From Cercis canadensis (lineage: Eukaryota; Streptophyta; Magnoliopsida; Fabales; Fabaceae): a DNA stretch of 64,000 bases. Positions 11,039-23,672 of the stretch are shown here, piece after piece. Location of the stretch: assembly GCA_003255065.1 (NCBI GenBank), contig QAOA01008487.1, positions 312,988-376,987 on the forward strand. The letters run 5' to 3'. Position 1 is the stretch's first letter; the number at the start of each line of letters is the position of its first letter. A program made the translations under genes and the position numbers. The notes beneath the pieces were generated by a model, which searched no databases, was not told the origin of the DNA, and saw only the letters and a list, made by a program, of their open reading frames with translations.

Positions 11039-13545
11039 TGTCATAACATACTCAAAGGCAGCTGCGATGCAGATGGTCGACCAAATTTAATAAAAATAGG
11101 AGTCGCCACCAATTCTTTTAGAAAGTAGGGTACAATTAGAAACCCTTTTTATTTTATTTTTTTAAATGGTCTACATACTAGAGATTGGTTCGGGAGTATG
11201 TTTATGCTTGGGGAAGGTGTTAGACACCCTACAACATCTGTCTAAATACGGTTACCCTAAATTAGCTATGCAACGAATAAGACAAAATGTGACCAAAACC
11301 ATACTTTATTTATTCTTAAAATAAACATTACATTCACTAATCAATGACAGAAAATAAACATAACATGCATGAATTCTAACGAGTTCAAAATCCTTCCATA
11401 TGTTCCTCACATATTGTACCAGTCTAGGTGGCGCTTATCTTTGTCTAGGTTATATAAAATAGACTCATCCCATATAGGACCGAGTCAATCTTATTATTCC
11501 ATGATAGATAAAGAGCCTATGAATTTTGTAAACCTTAATAATAATTCCTAAATGTTATGCCTGATGATACAAAGATTAGGGAATGGGGACTGAAATACAA
11601 ATGTAAAGCAGTGATGAAATAATCTTCAAGTTCCAAATTATCGATTAGTCCTTCAAGATCAAATTCTCAACTTGCCAAAATCTTCAAGTATCAACATTGA
11701 AAGCTGAAGGAAGAAGGTCCAAACATGAAAAGTGAATGTAAGTCACAATATCAAATCAAACATTGATAAAATTAAACCCAACTAATCAACATTTTAACAT
11801 CAAAATAGTGACCAAAATGAACCTAAACACTAATCACTTTAAGGTCAAAATAGTGACCGAAAATAAATCCAAACAACTACTAAACATGCCTAGAATAGTA
11901 AGGATAAATATGCCAAAATAGTAAGGTAATTACACGTAAAACAGCAGAAAAAATATGTTAATAGTAACAGAAAAATTCACAAAACAGTGAGAAAAAATGC
12001 ATAGAACAGCTGCATGAAGGCATAGCAAAATAATAGTGAAAATAGGCCAAGGCAGCAACAATGATATAGAAATAGATAGTCATATTCAAACTAAAATTAG
12101 GAGCAGTGGAGATATGAAAAAATTTGAAAATTACACATATTGAAGACACACGTCTTATGGTTTTAACAATACAATAATCACTTAAATCGGAGCGTTGTAG
12201 TTCCAATTAGAAAATAAAAACTGAGGGCTGCCAGAGAAAACTGACAAGCCCTACAACACAGAAAAACAAACAAATTTAAATACAAACTGAGAATAGGAGA
12301 AAGGGAATTTTGCTTTGAAACTTTTATACATGAGAGGCACGCATGTCCTAGTTCTAATGAGATAAAAAATATTTAAATTGCAATTCTGTAGCTCCATTTA
12401 GAAATTCAAAAGCAAAGGTTGCTAGAGAAGACTGACAGACCCGAAACAATAGAAAAATAATCAAATTCAAAGAAACATGGGAGCAAGGGAAAGAGGATCT
12501 AGCCATGAAATTTTGATATATAATAAGAATATGTCTCCCGGTTCTAACAAAGCAAGATTCACTCAAATTGGAGCTTTGTAGTTCTATCTAGAAAACAAAA
12601 ATGGAGGGTTGCTAGGGAATACTGACAGCCCTGAAATAGCAAAAAAATAATCAAATTCAAATAAACACTGGGAATAGAAAAAAGGGAATTTGGCTATGAA
12701 AATTTAGGAATCCAACACCATGGGTACCTTAGAACCATAAAAATCAATTTCAAACTCTATTAAACTATACGATGATCAAGAAATTCAGTATATTCATTCA
12801 TACATAGCAACAAATAGATAAATTATCCACACATGAGTTCAAATAACAACAGTAAAGATGAGAGGATATGAAAGATATTACCTTTTTAGAATAAATTTGA
12901 TGGAGAATCATACCTTCTTCTCTCTTTAGCTCTCTCACTTTCTCCCAAGTTTCTTCCTTTTATATTTTTTCTCCTCTTTTTTCTCTTCTTGCCCTCTTGA
13001 GCTCTCTATTTCTGATATTCTCTTTCTCTTGCTTCTTCAGCCCTTTCTCTATTTCTCTCCTTTTTTGCTCTCTTCAACTCTCATTCTCTTTCCCTTCTTT
13101 TCTCCTTCTTTTTGCCGATCCCCTATTTTTAATTTGCTTTCTTACTTTTCTAATTACTTATTCATTTAATAGAAATAAGGTACACCAACTTGAACCAATA
13201 AGAAATGAGGGAAATCCATTCATTGTTCTCTCATTAGTCCTCCTAGATCTAATTATGTAAAAATTTATTAACAAAATTTATTTTCTATTTTTTTTGTTTA
13301 TTTACTATTTGCAAAAATCTAAATAGTAATGGATTTGAGAAATGGGCTAGATAAAAAAATGGGCTAGATTAACAATGGATTAGGCTAAGGTGGTAAGATT
13401 AGGTTTTGCTTTATTACAATGGGATAAATAAAAATATAAAAAACAATAATAAAAAATTAAGAGCTTTCATCTTTACAAAAGTCATCATTCATCATTTTTT
13501 TTTATACCACGAAAAAAAATATCCGGACAGTATACGGTGTCTACA
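11039..13545 (-). mobile_element. 3' LTR of a Tat-like Ty3/gypsy element (LTR A)
   Basis: Minus-strand LTR of 2507 bp from TGTAGACACCG (13545) to ...TTATGACA (11039). It is homologous to LTR B (17236-19619) in the opposite orientation, notably at both ends: the TGnAGACACCGTAT start, the TAATCCATTGTTA block, the ACGGTTACCC block and the final GTTATGACA. Just upstream on the minus strand is AAAGATGGGCAAC, a polypurine-like tract. Integrase lies further upstream in the same orientation, so this is the 3' LTR. It contains internal about 190-bp tandem units. Confidence 0.82.
12160..12710. repeat. About 190-bp tandem repeats inside LTR A
   Basis: Three imperfect units start near 12160, 12351 and 12541. 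Each has GTTnTAACnA, then a TGTAGTTCnA / TAGAAAnnnAAAA block, GCTGCCAGAGAA / GTTGCTAGGGAA and a CTGACAG block. A related repeat is visible in LTR B at about 18060-18620, so the repetition predates the split of the two LTR lineages. Confidence 0.65.
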
Positions 13546-13665
13546 GTTGCCCATCTTTACGCGTTTTCTTATAGAAAAACATGCTAATCTCTCGCTTGTT
13601 GTGTTTTTTTCTATAAGAAACATGTAAACCCAAAACATGAGTATTTTATCCGGAGCACCCGAAAA

Positions 13666-14096
13666 TGATAAAAAAATTTAAGAGTATCGAGATCTTTCAC
13701 CCGGGAGTAAACAAGAATTTAAAAATATCAAGATTTTACACCTAGGAGCCAACATAATTAAAAAGCACCAAGATCTTTCACTCGGGAGCCAACAAAATTT
13801 GAAAGCACCGAGATCTTTTACCTGGGAGCCGACAAAATTTAAAAGCACTAAGATCTTTCAGCCGGGAGCCGACAAGAATTTAAAAGCACCAAGATCTTTT
13901 ACCTAGGAGCCAACAAAATTTAAAAGCATTGAGATCTTTCACCATGAAGCCGACATAATTTAAAAGCACCGAGATCTTTCACCTAGGAGTCGACATAATT
14001 TAAAAGCACAAAGATCTTTCACTTGGGAGCCGGCAAGAATTTAAAAGCACCAAGATCTTTCACCCGGGAGCTGACAAGAATTTAAAATTTCCTAAG
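13666..14096. repeat. About 40-bp tandem array upstream of LTR A
   Basis: About ten imperfect units with the core AGCACCGAGATCTTTCACC followed by CGGGAGCCGACAA and an A/T-rich end. It lies in the 3' non-coding part of the minus-strand gypsy element, between integrase and the 3' LTR. One unit of the same type occurs, in the same sense relative to its element, at 25546-25592 upstream of the LTR-like end of the plus-strand element. Confidence 0.85.
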
Positions 14097-15149
14097 AGCA
14101 AGAAAACTTCAATTTCAAAACATACCTGCTCATTGAAAGTAACACATGATTAAGTGTGCAAAAGAAAACTTGGTTTAATCAAAACTTGATTTGCTCAATT
14201 GGGTCACTCATTTAATTGTTATTTTGTAGAAGATCTTTGACTCCTATTGTCTTTAGAAAACCCAACCCTATTATTCTTTCAGAGGCAAAAATTACATTGC
14301 CTTCGATTGAATCATATACTCACTTCTTTCCTATCTAATCCTCTTATCTTTACTTTCTTGTTGCTTTTGTTTCTTGTCTTGCATTTTTTTTTCATATATG
14401 CCTGAACCCTGTTATGATCAAGAAGTTTTGTTATTCCTAAAATCTAGAAATCATGTCAGAGAAAATTCTTCTAGAATAATTGAATCTGTCATTATAATAA
14501 GTTCACTCACATTTTATTTAGAATAATAACTCAACAATTTAGCATGGAGGAAATGCATAACAGAGAAAAAACCAATTCAATGAATTAACTTCCTTTATTT
14601 CAAGATAACAACTACATTGTTCAAGGAAAATAAATCAAATGAGGTGCATCATTAATGCATTTCAAGAGGACAATTTATCCTAGTGTAGGGGTTTTATGAT
14701 GATGGACTTGCCCTATAAAATAGGTGCCTACGCATCCTCAAAGAGCAATTAAAGTCCATGTAGTTTGAGATGAAAGATCCAAAAGCCAACACTGATCTAA
14801 AAAATTGGCTCAGTTTCAAACTCTTCAATGTCCAACTTGATTGATGCTCATATTGCATCACATACAACTTTTACTCATCTGACGTGAACATTTAACCCCG
14901 TTGGTAGTAGAGTGCAATCATCCTAGTTTCTTCATGAATTCCTTTATATCACCAAGCTTCCCCATTTCTTTTTTGTGCTAATTTGTGTCCCTTTTCTGGT
15001 TTAGGTTGTCCATTTGGGTTTTTAGCCTAACAATTTTCCCATTTTCTTCCTTCTTATTTATTTATTTATTTATTTGTGCCCTAATTTTTACCCAGACAAC
15101 CTTTTTAAGTTTTCAGCCTAGTGGGCTCCTTTTCTTTTCTTTTGTTTTT
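14097..15149 (-). other. 3' non-coding region of the Tat-like element
   Basis: Between the 40-bp array and the end of the integrase frame I see no coding domain. Long untranslated regions between integrase and the 3' LTR are known in Tat-type gypsy elements, which fits the position and orientation. Confidence 0.6.
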
Positions 15150-16173
15150 TTAGGGGTAATATTTCTTGACTACATCAGAATTTATAGGCTTAAGGAGTTC
15201 TTCTTTCTCCATATATGTGAGCATTAATGCTCCTCCTGACAATGCATGTTTGACAATATGTGGCCTTTGATGAGTTGGGGCCCATTTTCCCCAGGCATCT
15301 TCCTGATGTGGTAGAACCTTTTTAAACATTAGGTCCCTTAGTTAGAACTCTCGAGGTCAAACTTTTTTGTTAAATGCTCTAGCCATCCTTTATTAATACA
15401 ATTGCCCATAACAACTTGCTGTTACTCTTTTCTCCTAAATCATATTCAACTGTTCATATCTAACCCTTGCCCATTCAAATTTAACTAATTTTGTCTCCAT
15501 TAAAACCCTAAGCGACGAGATCTCAACTTCTATTGAAGTGACAGCTTCCATACCATACACCAAAGAATAGGGCATTGCCCTAGTTGAAGACCACACAACT
15601 ATGCGATAAGCATACAAAGCATAAGGGAGCATCTCGTGCCCGTCTTTATAAGTTACCACTATCTTTTCAACTATTTTCTTGATGTTTTTATTGGCAGCTT
15701 TCATAGCTCCATTCATTTGTGGTATGTAGGGTGAAGAGTTATGATGCTTAATTGTAAACTTCTCACACAACTTTTGTATGTCAGCACCATTCAAATTTGA
15801 GTCATTGTCTGTGATGGTCCCCTTAGGTTGCCCATAACAACAAATGATGTTCGTCATTAAGAACTTGGCCACTACTTTTTGGGTCACTTTGGCATAAGAA
15901 GTAGCTTCTACCCATTTTGTGAAATAATCAATTGCCACTATAATAAAATGGTTTCCGTTGGAAGCTTTTGGATTAATTGGTCCGATGATATCGATTCCCC
16001 AAATAGAAAATGGCCAAGGTATTACCATATTATGAAGAGAAAATGGTGGAGCTTTAATTCAATCTCCATAAATCTGGCATTTATGGCACTTTTTAGAGTA
16101 ATTGATGCAATATCTTTCCATCACTGCAGACACCGTATTTTGTCCGAGTGTTTTTGTAAAACAAAAAAAAAAA
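15064..16173. repeat. Left copy of 1110-bp near-identical duplication (likely assembly overlap)
   Basis: 15064-16173 matches 16175-17284 with, as far as I can see, a single substitution, and the two copies are separated by one N at 16174. The left copy ends inside the A-run of LTR B, and the right copy begins inside the TTTA run at 15064. This is what two contigs with unmerged overlapping ends look like. Confidence 0.85.
15150..16124 (-). pseudogene. Ty3/gypsy (Tat-like) integrase pseudogene
   Basis: Minus-strand integrase that would insert the cDNA. It has the end of the zinc motif (CHKCQIYGD), then IPWPFSIWGIDIIGPINPKA, AIDYFTKWVEA with the first catalytic Asp, and ITDNDSNLN with the second. 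At the expected catalytic Glu, in QMNGAMKAANKN, the residue is Lys (related plant elements read MNGAVEAANK). A TGA interrupts the frame between CQIYGD and IKAPPF, and another stop lies at 15435-15437. Beyond it the C-terminal part is still readable (VLPHQEDAWGKW, then INSDVVKKYYP). The upstream end is cut off by LTR B sequence from 16125 in this copy. Confidence 0.88.
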
Positions 16174-16174
16174 N

Positions 16175-17284
16175 ATTTATTTATTTGTGCCCTAATTTTT
16201 ACCCAGACAACCTTTTTAAGTTTTCAGCCTAGTGGGCTCCTTTTCTTTTCTTTTGTTTTTTTAGGGGTAATATTTCTTGACTACATCAGAATTTATAGGC
16301 TTAAGGAGTTCTTCTTTTTCCATATATGTGAGCATTAATGCTCCTCCTGACAATGCATGTTTGACAATATGTGGCCTTTGATGAGTTGGGGCCCATTTTC
16401 CCCAGGCATCTTCCTGATGTGGTAGAACCTTTTTAAACATTAGGTCCCTTAGTTAGAACTCTCGAGGTCAAACTTTTTTGTTAAATGCTCTAGCCATCCT
16501 TTATTAATACAATTGCCCATAACAACTTGCTGTTACTCTTTTCTCCTAAATCATATTCAACTGTTCATATCTAACCCTTGCCCATTCAAATTTAACTAAT
16601 TTTGTCTCCATTAAAACCCTAAGCGACGAGATCTCAACTTCTATTGAAGTGACAGCTTCCATACCATACACCAAAGAATAGGGCATTGCCCTAGTTGAAG
16701 ACCACACAACTATGCGATAAGCATACAAAGCATAAGGGAGCATCTCGTGCCCGTCTTTATAAGTTACCACTATCTTTTCAACTATTTTCTTGATGTTTTT
16801 ATTGGCAGCTTTCATAGCTCCATTCATTTGTGGTATGTAGGGTGAAGAGTTATGATGCTTAATTGTAAACTTCTCACACAACTTTTGTATGTCAGCACCA
16901 TTCAAATTTGAGTCATTGTCTGTGATGGTCCCCTTAGGTTGCCCATAACAACAAATGATGTTCGTCATTAAGAACTTGGCCACTACTTTTTGGGTCACTT
17001 TGGCATAAGAAGTAGCTTCTACCCATTTTGTGAAATAATCAATTGCCACTATAATAAAATGGTTTCCGTTGGAAGCTTTTGGATTAATTGGTCCGATGAT
17101 ATCGATTCCCCAAATAGAAAATGGCCAAGGTATTACCATATTATGAAGAGAAAATGGTGGAGCTTTAATTCAATCTCCATAAATCTGGCATTTATGGCAC
17201 TTTTTAGAGTAATTGATGCAATATCTTTCCATCACTGCAGACACCGTATTTTGTCCGAGTGTTTTTGTAAAACAAAAAAAAAAA
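16175..17284. repeat. Right copy of the same duplication
   Basis: It repeats the integrase (second identical 197-residue frame at 16546-17139, minus) and the first 49 bp of LTR B. Only this copy continues into the full LTR B. See 15064-16173. Confidence 0.85.
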
Positions 17285-19619
17285 GAATGATGATTTTTAA
17301 AAAGATGAATGCTCTTAATTTTTTATTATTGCTTTTTATATTTTTATTTGGGCCTTTGTAATAAAGCAAAAACTAGTCTTACTACCTTAGCCTAATCCAT
17401 TGTTATGCTAGCCCATTTTTTTATCTAGCACATTTGACCCATCCATTAATATTTAGATTTTTGTAAATTGTAAAGAAACAAAAAAGGGATAAGAAATTTT
17501 GTTAATAGATTTTTTCATCACTAGATCTAGAAGGACCAATGAGGGAACAAAGAATGAATTCCCCATTGATCCAAGTTAGTGTACCTTATCTCTATTAAAT
17601 AAATAAGTAATTAAAAAAGGAAGAAAAAAGAAATTAAAACTAGGGGATCAACAAAGAAAGAGAGAAAAAGAGCTCAAGAGGAGAAAAAAAAAAGGGAGAA
17701 AAGGAGAAGCTTGGGTGAAAGGGAGAGAGCCAAAGAGAGAAGAAGGTCTGAATTTCTATCAAATTCATTCTACAAAGGTAATCTCTTCCCTATCCTCCCA
17801 TCTTTACTGTTGTTATTTGGATTCATGGTGGATAATTTGCCTATTTGTTGCTATGTATGAATGAATATGCATAATTTCTTAATCATAGTATAGTTAGATA
17901 GAGTTTAAGATTGATTGTTATGAGTCTAGGGTACCCATGATGTTAGATTCCTAAATTTAAGTTCAATTTCTAATGTTGATATAGAAATAATTTTGATTTT
18001 GGGACTTTGAGTTGTTTCCTTGATTGATAATACTTGGTTTGGTTGTAGATTGTGCATTTTTAGGTCTGTCAGTCTTTTCTAGCAATCCTCAGCTTTTATT
18101 TTCTAGATGGAGCTACAAAGCTCTAATTTTACTGATTCTTGGTAACAAACCAAGAGACATGTTTCTCCTTTGTGTAAAACTTTCATGGCCAAATTCGCAT
18201 TATCCTACTCCCAGTTTTTTTTTTTTTTTTNCCCAGTTTTTTTTTTTTTAAATTTGATTATTTTTCTGCTATTTCGGATTTGTTAGTATTCTCTGTCAAT
18301 TCTCGATTTTGATTTTCTAGATGGAGCTACAGAGCTTCGATTTGAGTGATTTTTAATTTGTTAGAACCAGGAGATGTGTGACACCTGTGCATAAAAATTT
18401 CAAAACCAAATTCCTTTTCCCTTGTTCCAAGGTTTTATTTAAAATTGACTATTTTTTGGCACTATCAAGTTGCCATTCATCTCTAGCAGTATTCAGTTTT
18501 TGTTTCTATGAGCTATAGAGGTCAATTTTAAGTGATTTTTGTCTTGTTAGAACCAGGAGACATGTTTCTTTGTTACATATAAATTTTATATTAAAATTCC
18601 TTACCATGCATTCCCAGTATTTTTCTAAATTTGGCTTTGCTTTCTGCTCTGTCATGAGATTATTTTTGACATTATTTTGCCTACTTTAGGTACTGTTTTG
18701 GGACTGTTTTTCTTGTATTTTATTGTTGTCCATGAGGAATTTTTGAAGGTTGATTAGGAATTATGTTAATTCTTCTTGTGCATCCTTGTCTTGCATCGTT
18801 TTGAGGTCTATTCATGTGTCACTTTGTTTTGCTCTTTTAATAGATCCTTTTAGTTGTGCGTGCTTGAGCAATTTCTTGCATATTTCCTTAATTAATGCTC
18901 TTTTCTTGGCTTTACGAGCTCCTTTGATAATTTTTGCTGATAATGTTTATGAGTTTGATTGTAAACGTCGACAAGCTAGAAGGCTTGATAACAGAGTAAA
19001 GCAGAGCTAAAATTGAGAAGATCTTCGTCTTTATTTTGTTCTATAAATTCTCTTTCCTTGGATAATATTGTAAACTCATGCATTTTGCATTCATTTAGGG
19101 TTTTAAATGTATACAATATAGTATCTACAAGCCCCTTACTTATAGTGGAGGGATAGGGCGATCCCTCTGAATATCGGGTGGCTCACTCTATCGTTCATAG
19201 GTAAAGATAAGCATCACCTCGGAGGGTGCAATATGCAATGAACGGATGGAAGGATTTAGGGCACACTAGTTGCATGCATTTCACATTTAATTTTTTTGTT
19301 GATATTGTGATTCACTTGTATAGTTTATTATTTGAGGGATAAATAAAATACATTTTTGGTCATTTTATGTTCGCATAATTAATATCGGGTAACCGTCTTT
19401 TAGACGGGTGTTGTGGGGTGCCTAACACATTTCCCACACATAAATTGACTCCTGAACCCTCTTTAGTTTGTAGACCATTTTTAAATTTAAAAGAGGTTTT
19501 CTAATTGCTCCCCATTTTCTTAATATAATTGGTGACGGCTCTAAGTTTTCTTTGAAAACTAATCTTTTTTTAAAAAGTTCGTCATCCGCGTCATAGCGGC
19601 CTTCAGGTATGTTATGACA
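17236..19619 (+). mobile_element. 5' LTR of a plus-strand gypsy-type element (LTR B)
   Basis: A 2384-bp LTR beginning TGCAGACACCG and ending GTTATGACA. It is followed by ATTTGGCGACTCCACTGAGG, a typical leader and primer-site start for this type of plant gypsy. It is inserted in the integrase of the minus-strand Tat-like element, just upstream of the CHKCQ motif. It is homologous to LTR A. A single N at 18231 sits inside a poly-T tract. Confidence 0.85.
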
Positions 19620-20726
19620 ATTTGGCGACTCCACTGAGGATAGTTAGACAGTCAAGCCTAAGAAATTGGTTGTGCGAGAATTAGATGGCATAATGTATTT
19701 TCTTCATCCCTAATTTTATTTTATTGCTTTATTGTTTATTTCGTGCTTGCATATGTAGATAGATTATTTTATTGCATATATATATGTTCAGTCTTTTTTC
19801 TTTGCAATAGATAGATATAGGTTAAGGTTTGTAAGCTTCCTCCACACACACAGTACACCAACACCGGTACCTCACACACTTTCTGGCTCTATACCCAAGC
19901 CCCAAGTTTGCCTAGGATTAGGAGGGAGTTTAGTGTTATCCCCAAAGAAAAACTTTTTCGCAACTTACATGAAAATTGCCACTCAGATCAACATGAGAGT
20001 TTATCTCTTTGTCTGTTCATGCAAGTAAGACAAGGTTTTCCCTTATGTTGATGGAGGTGATCTGGGGACCTTTGATTATCTAGAATGATAGACCTACCCT
20101 ATCACCATGCAGTATTAATATGAGCTTAGAAGCTTACCTTTGTAAGGTTAGATCCTGACTAGTAGGTTAGAAATCATTATCCTTAAGGTTTTGACCTAAT
20201 CATAAGACATCGGGGGAGCATTCTTTTTATTATTTTTCTCATCTATTTTCTTGCATTAAAATAAAAGGTCTGATGCCTTGTTTCTTTTGCAAATAAATTG
20301 AGTGTCCGTTTATTTCATCTCTTATTTACATTTTGACCCTTTCATTTTCCAAGTAAACAATAGAAGGTTGGGGCCTTGTTTCTTTTTAAGTAAATCATAT
20401 AAATTTTCACATCATTTCAACTCATGTGCATCATTTTTGAAATAAAAAGAGTTAATAGCTCTCTTCATTAGTCAATAAAGGAAAAGTAATGTTTTTGTAC
20501 AATTTTTATGTCAAAGCACTAAGGTTTTTGTAGTGCTCATCTAAAAAAAAAAAAAAAAAAAGGCATGCATTTTTCTCTTGCCCATTCTATAAATCTCATT
20601 TTTTCCATTCATCCCATGTAGTTTTTAGTGAAAAGTTTTGAACACAATTCGCTCAAAGAAAAATAAGCTCCACCAAAACACTCTGTAAAAAGGTCAGTTG
20701 AGCTCATATCTCGAACCATCACTGTC
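19620..20726 (+). other. Primer-binding site and untranslated leader
   Basis: TTTGGCGACTCC directly follows the LTR and marks the primer-binding region. I cannot assign the tRNA with certainty. The next 1.1 kb has no coding domain. It holds a TCC(AC)n-like run near 19840-19856 and a poly-A tract near 20545-20562, then leads to the gag frame. Confidence 0.65.
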
Positions 20727-22499
20727 ATGTACGAAAATCAGGAATATGGTTGCAATCGTAAGGTTGAATTTGATAAATTGAAATCTCATATGAATGAAAT
20801 GATGAAGCTTTTCACTGAGAGCCTGAAGTTGAAGATTGTGGCTGAGGGATCGAGTAGTGTCAATATCCTTCCAATTTCCAATGTAGTGTCTTTGTTGACA
20901 TATCCATCAAATGAGGCAACTTTTGCAACCTTCGCTCCAATATGGGAAATGCCTCGACAAATGATGTCTTCTGCAAATCTAGTACAGGGATGTGATCCAA
21001 GTTCAACAATTCCTCTTACTACCCAACCAACTGAGACCGTGCATGCCATCTCACTATCGTTCCCAGGCCCATTTTCTCTACTAATGGAAGCTCTATTCAA
21101 TCCCAATGAAAATCAGGGAGGCGTCTATACGTATACCCATCCAATTACTCATTATGGTTCTCATTGCACTGCACAAGAAGCTTTAGAGACAGTTCTTTTA
21201 AGAAAAGAAAATGAAGAATTAAGGAAGGAAAGTCTGAGAGTTGAATCAATTGAGAAAAAACAAGCACTGTTGAAAGACAAGATTAAGACGTTGCAAGGAT
21301 CAGGGGCATATGGGCCAATGGACATTGATGAACTTTCCTAGACACCTAAAATTATTCTCCCAAAAGATTTCAAAATGCTTTAGTTTGTTTGCTACGATGG
21401 AACAATCAATCCTCGGGTTCACTTGAAATCCTATTGCACTAAACTGTCCATTTGGTCAAGAGATGAGAAATTTTTTATACACTTCTTCCCAGAGAGTTTG
21501 ACTGGGCCTGTTTTAGATTGGTATTGGCGTTTGAATTACATCAAGATTCATACATGGAGAGACCTGGTTGATGCTTTCTTGAACGATTATAGTTTTAATG
21601 ATAACATAGCTCCTACCATAGCTCAATTGGGGTCTATGCGTAAGGAAAAAATTGAAAGTTTTAAAGATTATGCTCAAAAGTTAAGGAATTTAATAGCCCA
21701 TGTTCAACCTCCATTGTTGGATTCTAAAATTATTCATTATTTCATGAATACTTTGCATTCCCCTTATGCTGAGTTGATGGTAACAACTATTTATAGTGAC
21801 TTCTCTTAGTTGATCAAGGTTGGAGGGAGAGTTGAATATATGAACTGAATAGGAAAACTGTCATTCCTAAGAAGAGAAAATCATAATAACAACCAGAAGA
21901 ATAAAAAACCTTTTAGGAAGAAAGAGGTAGAGGTAAATTAGGTACATTTACCAGGGACACCACCATACTATCAACCTCGAGGCCCATATCATTCTCCAAT
22001 TCCTATTTTCGCTCCTCCATACCAAGTCAATGCAATTCCACCATTGTTCCCACAAAACTCACGAAATCCTTTACAACCATATCCTTTTTACCAAATCTCG
22101 GCTCAAGGCTATCTTGCTCTTCGAGCACATTTTGCAAGACCCGACCGTGGTCAACCTAGGCCTCCTAGGACTTGAGAACCTTTTTCCAACATTCCCATAA
22201 CTAGAGCTGAATTGTTCAAGCAATTATATGATGCCCAATTGATTGCACCTCGCTATATGGAATCTTCAAAGTCACCATTTCCTTATTAGTACAATCTAAA
22301 TCTCAAATGTGACTATCATAGGGGAGGGATTGGACATTCTATTAAAGATTGTGAGGGATTCAAGAATGTGGTGCTTCAACTAATGAAGCATGAAGTAATT
22401 CAAATAGAGGAAATTGCAACTGCATCCAATGTAGCTACAAATCCACTGCCTAATCATAAGGCTCAAGGTTGAGAAGATCCCATTGGAAATTAAACGGTG
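20727..22499 (+). pseudogene. Gag pseudogene of the plus-strand gag-only element
   Basis: One reading frame runs from the ATG at 20727 to about 22499. It is broken by at least six in-frame stops (for example 21339, 21807 and 21846) and shows no obvious frameshift before 22300. The first part is a charged, coiled-coil-like segment (LRKENEELRKESL, 21205-21240). Then comes a Retrotrans_gag-type domain (PF03732): FFPESLTGPVLDWYWRL, then TWRDLVDAFLNDY. A proline-rich stretch and a zinc-finger-like CDYHRGGIGHSIKDC (22310-22354) follow. Protease, RT and integrase do not follow. Stops without frameshifts suggest decay mainly by point mutation. Confidence 0.85.
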
Positions 22500-22905
22500 A
22501 TTCAATAAAGATGTTGGTCGAGCTTGCTTTTGTGTTGCTTTAAGTCATTTCTTTTATTGTTTAGTGTTTATCTTGTCAATTTTCTCTTTTTAGCCTAAGT
22601 CCAAGGCTAATAGAGTTCATTCAATGTTAGGACCTTATGTTATTTGACTTCAATTAATGAAATGATCATACATTTTCTTTTACCATCTTTATAATTCTTG
22701 CTTGACTTATTCTTTTGGAATCATAGTCCTTCTAAAAAAAAAAAAAAANAAAAAAAAAAAAAAAAAAAAAAAAAAAACTTCATAAGTTTTTCTTTTGAAA
22801 AGTTGCAATTGACACAAAAATGATACATTTGAGAATGTTGGAAAAAGAAGACCTCATAAGAAAAAAAAAATTAAGCAAAAATTGAGCTCTACAAGCACAC
22901 TTTCC

Positions 22906-23288
22906 AATTATTAGAGGCATTTTTTATTCTCCCAAACATTGTGAAGCATCCTTAGTTACCCTTTTGAGCTTGAAGAAGTGGGTCATTTCTTAATTACTTG
23001 ATTCATGAACTCCTTTGGGAAAGGTAGAACTCCAATAAGCTTCAATGACAACATTCAAATGCCAAGAATGATGATTTTATTTCTTTTATCCAAACACATC
23101 ATATCCCTTGTCAAACCACTTTAGGCTTTAAATTTTCCTTCATAGCTGATGAGAATCATACTTGGGCTACAATGAGAGTCAACTTGCTAAGAATGTCTTC
23201 AAAACCTAAATGGACTTACCAAAAATAAAGTGAAAATGCAAAAGAAGTTAAAAAAAGAGAAAAAATCTCCAAAAGAGAAAAAGAAAAA
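22906..23288. repeat. Left copy of 383-bp duplication at a single N
   Basis: 22906-23288 repeats at 23290-23672 with only a few substitutions, and the copies are separated by one N (23289). The left copy ends in an A/G-rich tract that is continued only in the right copy. It is probably an unmerged contig overlap, or two alleles placed in tandem. Confidence 0.8.
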
Positions 23289-23289
23289 N

Positions 23290-23672
23290 AATTATTAGAG
23301 GCATTTTTTATTCTCCCAAATATTGTGAAGCATCCTTAGTTACCCTTTTGAGCTTGAAGAAGTGGGTCATTTCTTAATTACTTGATTCATGAACTCCTTT
23401 GGGAAAGGTAGAACTCCAATAAGCTTCAATGACAACATTCAAATGCCAAGAATGATGATTTTATTTCTTTTATCCAAACACATCATATCCCTTGTCAAAC
23501 CACTTTAGGCTTTAAATTTTCCTTCATACCTGATGAGAATCATACTCGGGCTACAATGAGAGTCAACTTGCTAAGAATGTCTTCAAAACCTAAATGGACT
23601 TACCAAAAAGAAAGTGAAAATGCAAAAGAAGTTAAAAAAAGAGAAAAAATCTCCAAAAGAGAAAAAGAAAAA
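23290..23672. repeat. Right copy of 383-bp duplication
   Basis: Partner of 22906-23288. It differs at a few bases (for example AAATATTG for AAACATTG). The small divergence is compatible with heterozygous alleles. Confidence 0.8.

Noticed and set aside
13666-14096. Regular 40-bp repeats that superficially resemble a CRISPR array
   Set aside because: Units are contiguous and diverged with no unique spacers, and lie in a plant gypsy 3' region.
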